DNA of 64,000 nt, from assembly GCF_002355435.1 (NCBI RefSeq), contig NZ_AP017313.1:5766001-5830000 (forward strand), given 5' to 3'. The stretch's first letter is position 1. Each line of letters opens with the position of its first letter. This document shows, in pieces, positions 7,690 through 14,501 of this stretch. The DNA comes from Mucilaginibacter gotjawali. Its GTDB lineage: Bacteria > Bacteroidota > Bacteroidia > Sphingobacteriales > Sphingobacteriaceae. Made by a program: the position numbers and the translations under genes. Below the pieces are notes generated by a model that saw only the letters and a program-made list of their open reading frames with translations, was not told the DNA's origin and ran no database searches.

Positions 7690-8055
7690 CTATTTATTAA
7701 ACTCGCCGAAGTGCCATAATATGCCCGAAGGGTCATGCAAAAAATATTCCCGACCCCAGTCATTGCTCCGGATAGCGGTTAGTCTTACCTCCTTATATTT
7801 TTCGGTAAGGTTTAACTTCTGGAGCTCATGCCAATGCCGGTTCACGTCGTCCACCTCTAAAAATACCATGGTATTATCTATCCAGTCTTTCACCCAGGCA
7901 TCCTGTAAATAAAACCCCAATCCATCTGTTTGGAACAGGGACATTTTAGGAAATAAAACAACTTCCCGGAATCCCAGGTCGCGGTAAAAACTCCTTGAAC
8001 GTTCAAAGTTTTTAGCCCCGATAAAGGGCCGGATGGATTTAGCTTTATGTTCCAT
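7690..8055 (-). CDS. VOC-superfamily protein (bleomycin-resistance-like)
   Basis: 121 residues: IRPFIGAKNFERSRSFYRDL, VFLEVDDVNRHWHEL and YFLHDPSGILWHFGEF. A third VOC protein in the cluster but from a different branch, with the layout of glyoxalase/bleomycin-resistance proteins that bind rather than convert their ligand. It is separated from the other two by 70 bases and may belong to the same transcript. Confidence 0.85.
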   Translation of the reverse strand: MEHKAKSIRPFIGAKNFERSRSFYRDLGFREVVLFPKMSLFQTDGLGFYLQDAWVKDWIDNTMVFLEVDDVNRHWHELQKLNLTEKYKEVRLTAIRSNDWGREYFLHDPSGILWHFGEFNK

Positions 8056-8104
8056 TTTCTTTTATAATTTACATACGCCGGGACAATTTCGGCGCTTCAT
8101 TTTA

Positions 8105-8305
8105 CTAATCCCCCTCTTCCAGCATAAATACCTCTTCCAGCGGTTTGCCGAAAACCCGGGCAATTTTTAATGCCAGTACCGTTGAAGGTACATATTTATT
8201 ACTTTCGATGGTATTGATGGTTTGGCGGGATACGCCTACCTGTTCAGCCAGCTCGCCCTGGGTTATGTTTTTAATGGCGCGCTCAACGCGGATATTATTT
8301 TTCAT
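8105..8305 (-). CDS. XRE-family helix-turn-helix regulator
   Basis: 66 residues, nearly all one HTH domain: ITQGELAEQVGVSRQTINTI followed by ESNKYVPSTVLALKIARVFG and PLEEVFMLEE. This is the YozG/Cro-like class that represses its own operon. It starts two bases after the stop of the membrane protein at 8308-8730, so the two form an operon with the regulator second. The 43-bp dyad at 8733-8775 upstream of the operon is a natural operator candidate. Confidence 0.92.
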   Translation of the reverse strand: MKNNIRVERAIKNITQGELAEQVGVSRQTINTIESNKYVPSTVLALKIARVFGKPLEEVFMLEEGD

Positions 8306-8307
8306 GA

Positions 8308-8730
8308 CTATCCCTCCTTTGGCAATGAACGGTTAAGCCTGTAAATAACCCACCTGAAACGGACAATAAAGAAAAACAGCGGAACCATTAAATTCAAAAA
8401 TAAGATGTGTTCGGTGTCGGTCGTAAAGATCAACCCGATGATCAGCAATAAATAATTTAAATAGATGGCCCATTGCAGGGAATCGAGGCGCAATTGCGAG
8501 ATCTGCTCGTCTTCAATTTTTTCCTTTGCAAAAGCAACGAAGAAGAGGCCAACCGCCATTAACAAGGTTGTCGCCATAAAAAATAAATGCTGGCCGTTAA
8601 ACAGGCCCGTATCGGTATCGTGATTATCAAAGCCAATAGATTTCCGGAACATAACAAAAGGTACGTGCACCAGGAATAGTGCATAACCCAGGTACCGGAA
8701 CCAATGAGGGAACAGGAATCGTGATTTCAT
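8308..8730 (-). CDS. four-helix membrane protein co-transcribed with the XRE regulator
   Basis: 140 residues from the ATG at 8728-8730 (MKSRFLFPHWFRYLGYALF); an ATG at 8781 would add 17 residues but would place the start across the dyad, and the shorter start aligns with the paralogue at 5862-6713. Four hydrophobic segments; the central loop carries KEKIEDEQISQLRLDSLQWA. Small XRE regulators paired with such membrane proteins are common in Bacteroidota, perhaps as a sensing unit, but the role is unknown. Confidence 0.7.
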   Translation of the reverse strand: MKSRFLFPHWFRYLGYALFLVHVPFVMFRKSIGFDNHDTDTGLFNGQHLFFMATTLLMAVGLFFVAFAKEKIEDEQISQLRLDSLQWAIYLNYLLLIIGLIFTTDTEHILFLNLMVPLFFFIVRFRWVIYRLNRSLPKEG

Positions 8731-8732
8731 GC

Positions 8733-8775
8733 TTTGTAAAGTTTGATTTACCAAATGTAAAACAAACTTTACAAA
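8733..8775 (-). promoter_or_regulatory. 43-bp inverted repeat overlapping a -7 box: probable XRE operator
   Basis: Arms 8733-8751 and 8757-8775 are reverse complements at 18 of 19 positions (TTTGTAAAGTTTGATTTAC with one mismatch) around the spacer CAAAT. On the minus strand the centre reads TACATTTG, a match to the -7 consensus TAnnTTTG, and the right-hand arm ends directly before the start codon of the membrane protein. Binding here would block the promoter. The link to the XRE protein of the same operon is inference. Confidence 0.65.
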
Positions 8776-8781
8776 TATCAA

Positions 8782-9227
8782 GTATATTGTGGCACTCTTT
8801 TGCTTTGCATTTAAAGCCTCTGTTAGTTACATAAGCGTCAGCATTACCACAATGAGGGCGAGTAGGAGTTTCACCCCGGCGGCTATTCGCTAAGTATAAA
8901 TTACAAGTTTCTTCATTTTTGAAGTAATCGAATACTTGTAAACTTGTAAGAGGCTTTTAAATTGAGTTTCCATATCATATTAATAATTTAAGGGGATAGA
9001 TGTAATATTAATAATAATACGAGACAAATTTATTTGAAAACAATTGCCCTTACTAAATATTTTAGTCTTTTTTATATAATTAATGAAAAAGTTTTCAACA
9101 CATAAAGATTTTTGTGAGCTTTTGTGGATTTCTTGTGGATTAAAAAATGTTTTATATGATTGATTTACAGGTATTTAATTATTAAATACGAAATTATTTG
9201 TGTAGTTTTTGTGTGATTTTTGTGCAT
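8782..9227. other. 446-bp AT-rich gap without a recognised gene
   Basis: Lies between the AlbA_2-type gene (ends 9228, minus) and the XRE operon. I see no ORF with coding character. There are near-repeats of TACAAGTTTC/ACTTGTAAACTTGTAAG around 8899-8952 and a T-rich stretch at 9050-9225 with repeated TTTTGTG words. The right part shares the low GC of the AlbA_2-type gene and may have arrived with it. Confidence 0.5.
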
Positions 9228-10988
9228 TTACTTTACTTCACTTTCTTTCTCATTCTTTAGAACCTCTATACTTAACTCCCCTCTTTTTCTCAATTCTTCT
9301 ATTCCAACTTGAATGGCTCTTTCCATTAGTCTATTAGTGTTTACAGTTGTTTTAGCTAAAAAGTATTCCCTTCCTGTGCCTTTTCCACTATAATCTAAAT
9401 ACCTAGTAGCACTTAGTCTATAAACAATTGTTTTAACTTGATCTCTTGTTAAGTGGTCTTCAAATAACTCAACAAACTTCCCCATTTTTGCTCTATTAAA
9501 TGATTTTAAGTATTGTCCTATTTTCATTAGGACAAATGAATCATCTATAGGAGTGTTTTTAGTATAATCAGCTTCTTTATTGGTAAATGAGTAATAAGAT
9601 TTTGAAAGACGCCACTGTTGCCGTTTGGTTTTTCCAACTTTTTCAATTAATCCTTCATTAAAAAGCTTTTCTCCTATAGCCTTTTCTAAATCCTCTTTTG
9701 CCTTTCCTTCCCTAATAGCATCTAAAAACAATATTTCTTGAACACTTAATTTATCCGCTCTTTCTTGTTGAAGTTTAGTTATAAATAAAGCAAACGCTCT
9801 ATCTTTTACAATAGAGGAAAGACCTAGTTGAACTTGAAAGTCATCAGAAGATGAATAATCTGGCGCCCCTTTTCCTTCAGAAATCGACTGATAAAATATC
9901 TTATCTACGCCTTGACCAGACCTTTCCACAATTCCAGTTTTTGCTAATACGTCTGCTAATAATCGATTTCTCGGGGTACTGCTTACTGTTAATAAATTCT
10001 TTAAACTTACACCAATTGGGAATCCGCCTGGGCTTATAATATATAATGCTTGTGGGTACTGTTTAATAACAACTTCACTTGTTCTTCGATAATCCCTATG
10101 AGCAATAGCGTTATTTATAGCTTCTCTTATCACCTCTTTGTTGAAATAAGGAATATCAAAAATATATGGACCCTCTTGAACTGGGACTTTGCTATTTCTA
10201 AGGTTTATAACATTCCATAATTCATCAACGGCTAAAAAATATGGTTTAGAAAACAAATATCGATCGTCGAATGTGATTTGTCCAGCATCATTTCTATACT
10301 CTAAATAAATAGAAGATTGAGGTAAATATTTTTTTATAACCTCTTCTTTTGCAAGTAAAATAAGTGCTGCGTATGTAATTTTATTATTATTGATTAAATG
10401 AAGATCAGTTAAGGCTTGCTTGCTTTCAAGGGTTAAAAATAATGGGTTATCCTGCTTTTTACTATACGCCTCTTTCATCCTAACTATTGCTTGAGGATCT
10501 AAATCGTTTATACTTAATCCGACGCATATTGTTTGTGAGAAATCTGGCTCTTGCTCCTGAATGATCTTGATATGTTGTTCATCAGACATCGCCAGCAATT
10601 CCTCGCCGATGCGCATCAAAGGGACATCTTCAAATTTATAAACTTTCCCCGGAGGCCTTCCCGGAATACTTAAAACAAGAACCCTATTATTATTTGAATC
10701 GAAAAGCTCTTCCACATCAACCCTAATCTTAGTCTCTCTATAAATGTCCTGTTCAAGCTTACCAATCTCGTTTAGACATTGATTAGTTCCTACAACTTTA
10801 TGAGGGTGTTTATCATGTATACCAAAAGCCAGTTTCCCACCACCTTCATTTGCAAAGGCTATTACATAGCCAATTATACATCTACGTCTTTCCTTTGGAT
10901 CGGTTCTATTTCCCCCATTAAAAGAAAAGTTGCCTCCCTTAGCCTCTTTAAATTCGACTTTATCTTCTGTCTCCTTGTATAATAACAA
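9228..10988 (-). CDS. AlbA_2 (Schlafen-type) ATP-binding protein, RecG-like regulator class
   Basis: 586 residues. N-terminal AlbA_2 domain (VEFKEAKGGN; IIGYVIAFANEGGGKLAFGI; PLMRIGEELLAMS), then an HATPase_c_4-like region (REAINNAIAHRDYRRTSEVV, ISPGGFPIGV, KTGIVERSGQGVDKIF) and winged-helix-like C-terminal segments. Such proteins are called putative transcriptional regulators or ATP-dependent DNA helicase RecG-like; several Schlafen/AlbA_2 proteins act in phage defence. No in-frame ATG exists near the start, which is TTG. The gene is far more AT-rich than rimM and rpsP beside it, and lies inside their operon, pointing to acquisition. Confidence 0.8.
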   Translation of the reverse strand: MLLYKETEDKVEFKEAKGGNFSFNGGNRTDPKERRRCIIGYVIAFANEGGGKLAFGIHDKHPHKVVGTNQCLNEIGKLEQDIYRETKIRVDVEELFDSNNNRVLVLSIPGRPPGKVYKFEDVPLMRIGEELLAMSDEQHIKIIQEQEPDFSQTICVGLSINDLDPQAIVRMKEAYSKKQDNPLFLTLESKQALTDLHLINNNKITYAALILLAKEEVIKKYLPQSSIYLEYRNDAGQITFDDRYLFSKPYFLAVDELWNVINLRNSKVPVQEGPYIFDIPYFNKEVIREAINNAIAHRDYRRTSEVVIKQYPQALYIISPGGFPIGVSLKNLLTVSSTPRNRLLADVLAKTGIVERSGQGVDKIFYQSISEGKGAPDYSSSDDFQVQLGLSSIVKDRAFALFITKLQQERADKLSVQEILFLDAIREGKAKEDLEKAIGEKLFNEGLIEKVGKTKRQQWRLSKSYYSFTNKEADYTKNTPIDDSFVLMKIGQYLKSFNRAKMGKFVELFEDHLTRDQVKTIVYRLSATRYLDYSGKGTGREYFLAKTTVNTNRLMERAIQVGIEELRKRGELSIEVLKNEKESEVK

Positions 10989-11170
10989 TTCCTCGATGGT
11001 CGTACCACAAAATTAAATTATTTTATCCCAATAAGTTAAAGTTACTTTTAATATAAAATAGATGTTTAAAGTAAGCGAATTTTTTATCTGTCAGTATCTT
11101 GTAAAAAACCTGTCCCAACTCATATATAGTTACCAGTATATTTGACAAAAAATTTTGGCATTCATCGCCG

Positions 11171-11200
11171 GACCTAAATCCTCTCCAAAAGGGAGGGATT
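11171..11200. repeat. CCTAAATCCTCTCC-AAAA-GGGAGGGATT palindrome
   Basis: A further copy of the CTCCCC/GGGGAG palindrome family (AATCCTCTCC...GGGAGGGATT), between the start of the AlbA_2-type gene and the small antitoxin-like ORF. Confidence 0.55.
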
Positions 11201-11219
11201 GAAAAGTTTAATAGTATTG

Positions 11220-11393
11220 TTATAACCTAAATTGTCTTTTTGCCTCAGTCCAGTTGATTAGCTCAGTTTGGTTTCCGGCTATGTTTTGGAGTTCTTTTTT
11301 ACCTAATTCTATCTGCCATTCAGGAGGCATTTGATTAGTTGGCAACGATTTTTTTGCATTCAAGCGTATTTTTGATTTGTCTTTTTCTTCCAT
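11220..11393 (-). CDS. small antitoxin-like protein (addiction-module component type), orphan
   Basis: A 57-residue ORF from ATG at 11391-11393 to TAA at 11220-11222, beginning MEEKDKSKIRLNAKKSLP and ending INWTEAKRQFRL. The pattern PPEWQIELGKKEL...W-x-E-A-K resembles the C-terminal half of short addiction-module antitoxins (TIGR02574-like: EW...EL..R..E...G....W.E.K). No RelE-type toxin follows; the next gene is the AlbA_2-type protein. It may be an orphan or remnant antitoxin. Coding status is supported by sensible composition and a clean ATG. Confidence 0.55.
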   Translation of the reverse strand: MEEKDKSKIRLNAKKSLPTNQMPPEWQIELGKKELQNIAGNQTELINWTEAKRQFRL

Positions 11394-11454
11394 ACATTCC
11401 GAAACTTGTAGTAATAAAACTTAATCAACCTAATATAACCTGATCAACCAACAA

Positions 11455-11979
11455 TCAATCTAAATAAACATCCAGCAAACCTTCCGGTAAGTCAACCGTA
11501 ACGATCTCTTTTACCACATCAATCCCTTTAATGATCTCCTCGTTCAGCGGGAAAAGGATCTCTTTGTTCTGAAAGTCTACGGCGGCTATTATTTGCTGGG
11601 GATATTCGTGCACTGCTGTGATGATGCCTAAAACACCTTCGTTGACGTCAATAGCGGTAAAGCCCTCCAGGTCGAACAGCGTGAATTCGTCTTTTTTCTT
11701 TTTAGGTTTTAATTTATTAGGGAGAAAGATATCCTTGCGGACCAGGGCAGCTGCTTTTTCGATGCTATCCACATCTTCCAGCACCAGGTAGGCCGCATTT
11801 TTTTGCAGGTATTTGATGGAACTGACAAAATACGGCACCAGCTTGCCGGCAATTTCAATAAAAATCCCATCAAGTTTTATTTTCTCCAGGCCCTCAAAGT
11901 CGACATACATATTCATCTCGCCTTTTAAGCCTTTGGTTTTTAAAATGCTGCCGATCCTGAAGTAGTCCTTCTTTTCCAT
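11455..11979 (-). CDS. rimM: 16S rRNA processing protein RimM
   Basis: 174 residues: start YFRIGSILKTKGLKGEMNMY (the RimM barrel GxxxKxxGxxGE), then AAYLVLEDVDSIEKAAALVR, and a C-terminal PRC barrel with DLEGFTAIDVNEGVLGIITA and GLLDVYLD. RimM helps mature the head of the 30S subunit, binding S19. It lies 349 bases downstream of rpsP, as in the classical operon, but a terminator-like hairpin and a 160-bp repeat separate them; trmD is 5.7 kb further on instead of adjacent. Confidence 0.96.
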   Translation of the reverse strand: MEKKDYFRIGSILKTKGLKGEMNMYVDFEGLEKIKLDGIFIEIAGKLVPYFVSSIKYLQKNAAYLVLEDVDSIEKAAALVRKDIFLPNKLKPKKKKDEFTLFDLEGFTAIDVNEGVLGIITAVHEYPQQIIAAVDFQNKEILFPLNEEIIKGIDVVKEIVTVDLPEGLLDVYLD

Positions 11980-12057
11980 GTTATATCCCTAATTATTGTT
12001 ATCAATAACGATATGCACGAAACGATGATTGTGTTCGAAACAAAAAATGCTGCAGCT

Positions 12058-12217
12058 AACCCTCTTTACCGCTTGCGGAAGAGAGGGTCGGAGAGCGTAG
12101 CGAATCCGGGGTGAGTAGACTCGCCGCCATGCATTGGCGGTAATGTCCGCCGGGTTGACTCACCCGGTCGTTGCTGCGCTCGACCACCCTCTCTTTTGCA
12201 GGCAAAAAAGAGGGTAA
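12058..12217. repeat. 160-bp nested palindromic repeat between rpsP and rimM
   Basis: The element starts ACCCTCTTT and ends AAAGAGGGT. Inside are two outer hairpins (CCCTCTTT...AAGAGAGGG at the left, ACCCTCTCTTTT...AAAAGAGGGT at the right) and a central pair GGGTGAGT...ACTCACCC with GCCGCC/GGCGG within. It can fold into one large branched structure. The phrasing GAGAGGGT-CG-AGCG resembles dispersed repeats of Bacteroidota genomes. Confidence 0.7.
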
Positions 12218-12262
12218 AATAGTCATTTTTTAATGTTTCAAACCCATCGCTATAATTGATTG

Positions 12263-12308
12263 TGTAAAAACAACAATGGCGAAGTACCTGCAGGTGCTTC
12301 GCCATTGT
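12263..12308 (-). terminator. terminator-like hairpin after rpsP
   Basis: ACAATGGCGAAG (12273-12284) and CTTCGCCATTGT (12297-12308) are perfect complements with CCTGCAGG in the loop, followed on the minus strand by TTGTTTTTAC. It ends rpsP transcription 20 bases past the stop, or attenuates read-through to rimM. Confidence 0.82.
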
Positions 12309-12327
12309 ATTTATATCCAAATAAAAA

Positions 12328-12855
12328 TTATTCAGCGCTTTCTGCTTCAGTTTCAGCGGCTGCATCTTCAGCAGGAGCTTCAACTTCTTCAACCGGAGGT
12401 GTGTTTTTAGCAACAATGGCTGCCGCTCTCGCCTCTTTCTTCTTGGCTTCAGCAGCTAATGCAGCTTTACGTGCTTCGTCTTTTGCTGAAACCAAATTGG
12501 TTTTTTTGCCGGTGATCTTGTCATCCTTGTGATCAAGCCAATTCTGGAATTTCTCTTCAACCTGCTCGGCAGTTAAAGCACCCTTTTTAAGGCCTCCCTG
12601 TAAGTGTTTTTTATATAAAACACCCTTGTATGATAATATGGCACGGCAGGTATCTGTTGGCTGTGCGCCATTGTTTACCCAATCAAGGGTTTTATCAAAA
12701 TTGATGTCGATTGTTGCAGGGTTGGTGTTAGGGTTGTATGAACCTAAACGCTCAATAAAACGTCCGTCCCTTGGTGCGCGTGCATCCGCTACCACGATGT
12801 AGTAAAAAGGTTTTCCTTTTTTACCGTGTCTTTGCAGTCTGATCTTAGTTGCCAT
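12328..12855 (-). CDS. rpsP: 30S ribosomal protein S16 with long acidic/Ala-rich tail
   Basis: 175 residues. The first 80 are canonical S16 (MATKIRLQRHGKKGKPFYYI, VVADARAPRDGRFIERLGSY, VLYKKHLQGG). The remaining 95 form a Lys/Ala then Glu/Ala tail (EARAAAIVAKN, EVEAPAEDAAAETEAESAE), an extension usual in Bacteroidota. S16 binds 16S rRNA early in 30S assembly. It is the first gene of the rpsP-rimM-trmD-rplS series and has its own promoter box at 12907-12914. Confidence 0.97.
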   Translation of the reverse strand: MATKIRLQRHGKKGKPFYYIVVADARAPRDGRFIERLGSYNPNTNPATIDINFDKTLDWVNNGAQPTDTCRAILSYKGVLYKKHLQGGLKKGALTAEQVEEKFQNWLDHKDDKITGKKTNLVSAKDEARKAALAAEAKKKEARAAAIVAKNTPPVEEVEAPAEDAAAETEAESAE

Positions 12856-12906
12856 TTTTTTATTTTATGTATTCAACATGTCCCCGGAGTTCTTTCAGCG
12901 GGGATG

Positions 12907-12914
12907 CAAAGGTA
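12907..12914 (-). promoter_or_regulatory. TACCTTTG -7 element of rpsP
   Basis: Minus-strand TACCTTTGC matches TAnnTTTG exactly, 51 bases before the rpsP ATG. No clear TTTG is seen at -33, where the sequence is T-rich instead. Confidence 0.6.
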
Positions 12915-13295
12915 AAAATTATTTTTATAAAATAAAAACTGTTTTTGTTCCGGGAGCCCGGAAAGCAAGTAAAGCCCCGAAGACGACGCCAAACGATTGA
13001 TTTACTGCCCGTTTTGAGGTGTTGAATGCCCGGCGCGTTTACTTTCGGACTTTACTGACTTTTGGACTTTCCACACTAATCTCAAATAATTCTTTTAAAA
13101 ACCATTGGATATGATTATCATCGCAAAATTGATAGCGATTCATACGATTGATTTATTAATGGGTTCTTTTGAACAGGCGATCTTTAGCGGCGGGGGAGCG
13201 ATATTTTGTGCACGCAGATCACAGGCGCCGATCATATGCTATCGCAATAAATATAACTACCTTTATGATAATAGCCGGAGTGCTTAACACCTAGT
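12915..13295. other. 381-bp gap between divergent rpsP and the PAS protein
   Basis: No convincing gene. Bases 13043-13072 contain the CTTTCGGACTTTACTGACTTTTGGACTTT micro-repeat, the same unit as at 53271-53370 and 59632-59728. A 60-codon plus-strand ORF at 13105-13287 has no family resemblance and is probably chance. Confidence 0.5.
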
Positions 13296-14315
13296 ATGCT
13301 GCTAACCGACCTCAGTTTTCTTTTTGATGATAATCCGCAGCCCATGTGGATCTATGATCTGTCATCCCTGCGCATATTGAAAGTAAATAAAGCGGCAACG
13401 GATAAGTACGGTTATTCTGAATCGGAATTCCTTTCACTAAAAGCAAACGAATTGCATCCGCAGGCAGACCAGGAGAAACTCTACAAAACGTTAAGAAAAA
13501 AGGGCATCGACCTGGCGGTACTGCAGGGGATCAATTTCGGAGGCATCTGGACCCATGAGGACAAAAACGGCAACCTTATTTTTGTTGAACTAACGAGCTA
13601 TAATACCCGGTTTGAAAACCTTGCCTGCAGGGTAGTGTCCGCGACGGATGCTTCCGAAAAAATGCGTTTCCAGGAAGAATTGATCTGGACGAAAAGCAAC
13701 CTGGAGGCACTGATTAATAATACCGAGGACCAGATCTGGTCGGTAGATAAGGACCTGCGCTATGTTTACATGAACAGGGCCTATCGTTACCTTATCGCGC
13801 AATTAACAGGCACCGAACCTAAAGACGGCGATTACACCAACCTGCATCCCGGTTTTACTGAAAAACAGGTGATGATATGGAACCAATATTATAATCGTGC
13901 GCTTGCAGGTGAGCGGTACACCATTATTACCGAAAGCCTTGACCCTCTTACCCAAACAACACACAGTTTTGAGGTGAGCTTTAATCCCATCTACAAAATA
14001 AAGGGGGATATTACCGGTGTGGGCTGTTTTGCCCGCGACATAACTGCATGGCTGGAAACAGAAAAAGCCATGGTTGACCAAAATGAACGCTTACGGAATA
14101 TCGCCTCGGTAACTTCGCACGAATTACGGCGCCCTGTGGCAAGTATGCTCGGCCTCATCAATATTATGGACAGGGAGAATTTTTTTAATCCTGATAATCA
14201 TGAAATCATTGAACACTTGCTGGTAGTGGGCAAAGAAATTGACGAAGTGATCCGCCTGATCGTTGATCAATCCTTTATGGAAGGGCCGTCGAAAGACAGG
14301 TTTAAAAAACCATAA
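13296..14315 (+). CDS. PAS-PAS-HisKA protein lacking a kinase ATPase domain
   Basis: 339 residues. Two PAS domains are visible: about 8-115 (NPQPMWIYDLSSLRILKVNK, then KYGYSESEFLSL) and about 130-255 (NTEDQIWSVDKDLRYVYMNR, FARDITAWLE). They are followed by a dimerisation helix with the phospho-acceptor motif ASVTSHELRRPVASMLGL. The chain stops about 40 residues later: no N, G1 or G2 box and no sign of them in the 186 bases before the next gene. It could be a phospho-acceptor partner of another kinase, for example the one at 14502-15794, or a natural truncation. Confidence 0.85.
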   Translation: MLLTDLSFLFDDNPQPMWIYDLSSLRILKVNKAATDKYGYSESEFLSLKANELHPQADQEKLYKTLRKKGIDLAVLQGINFGGIWTHEDKNGNLIFVELTSYNTRFENLACRVVSATDASEKMRFQEELIWTKSNLEALINNTEDQIWSVDKDLRYVYMNRAYRYLIAQLTGTEPKDGDYTNLHPGFTEKQVMIWNQYYNRALAGERYTIITESLDPLTQTTHSFEVSFNPIYKIKGDITGVGCFARDITAWLETEKAMVDQNERLRNIASVTSHELRRPVASMLGLINIMDRENFFNPDNHEIIEHLLVVGKEIDEVIRLIVDQSFMEGPSKDRFKKP

Positions 14316-14501
14316 ATACTTTTAGCGCTAATTACCGATTCCCCACGGTATAAACGGAGTTTATCTGGCCCGCCGATAATTTGCAACTTTTTTAGCCACT
14401 TCAAAATAAACATTGCCGTAAACCAGGGCAGTTCGGCATAACAAAAACCATGAACTTGAACATAATGGGTTCATAAAAGCAGTTGTAAAATCAATTGCTT
14501 T

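Noticed and set aside
12066..12416. 116-codon minus-strand ORF overlapping rpsP
   Set aside because: Crosses the rpsP terminator and the palindromic repeat; its Leu/Lys-rich start is the out-of-frame reading of the S16 tail.
13105..13287. 60-codon plus-strand ORF between rpsP and the PAS protein
   Set aside because: No start context, no family resemblance, odd composition; probably chance.
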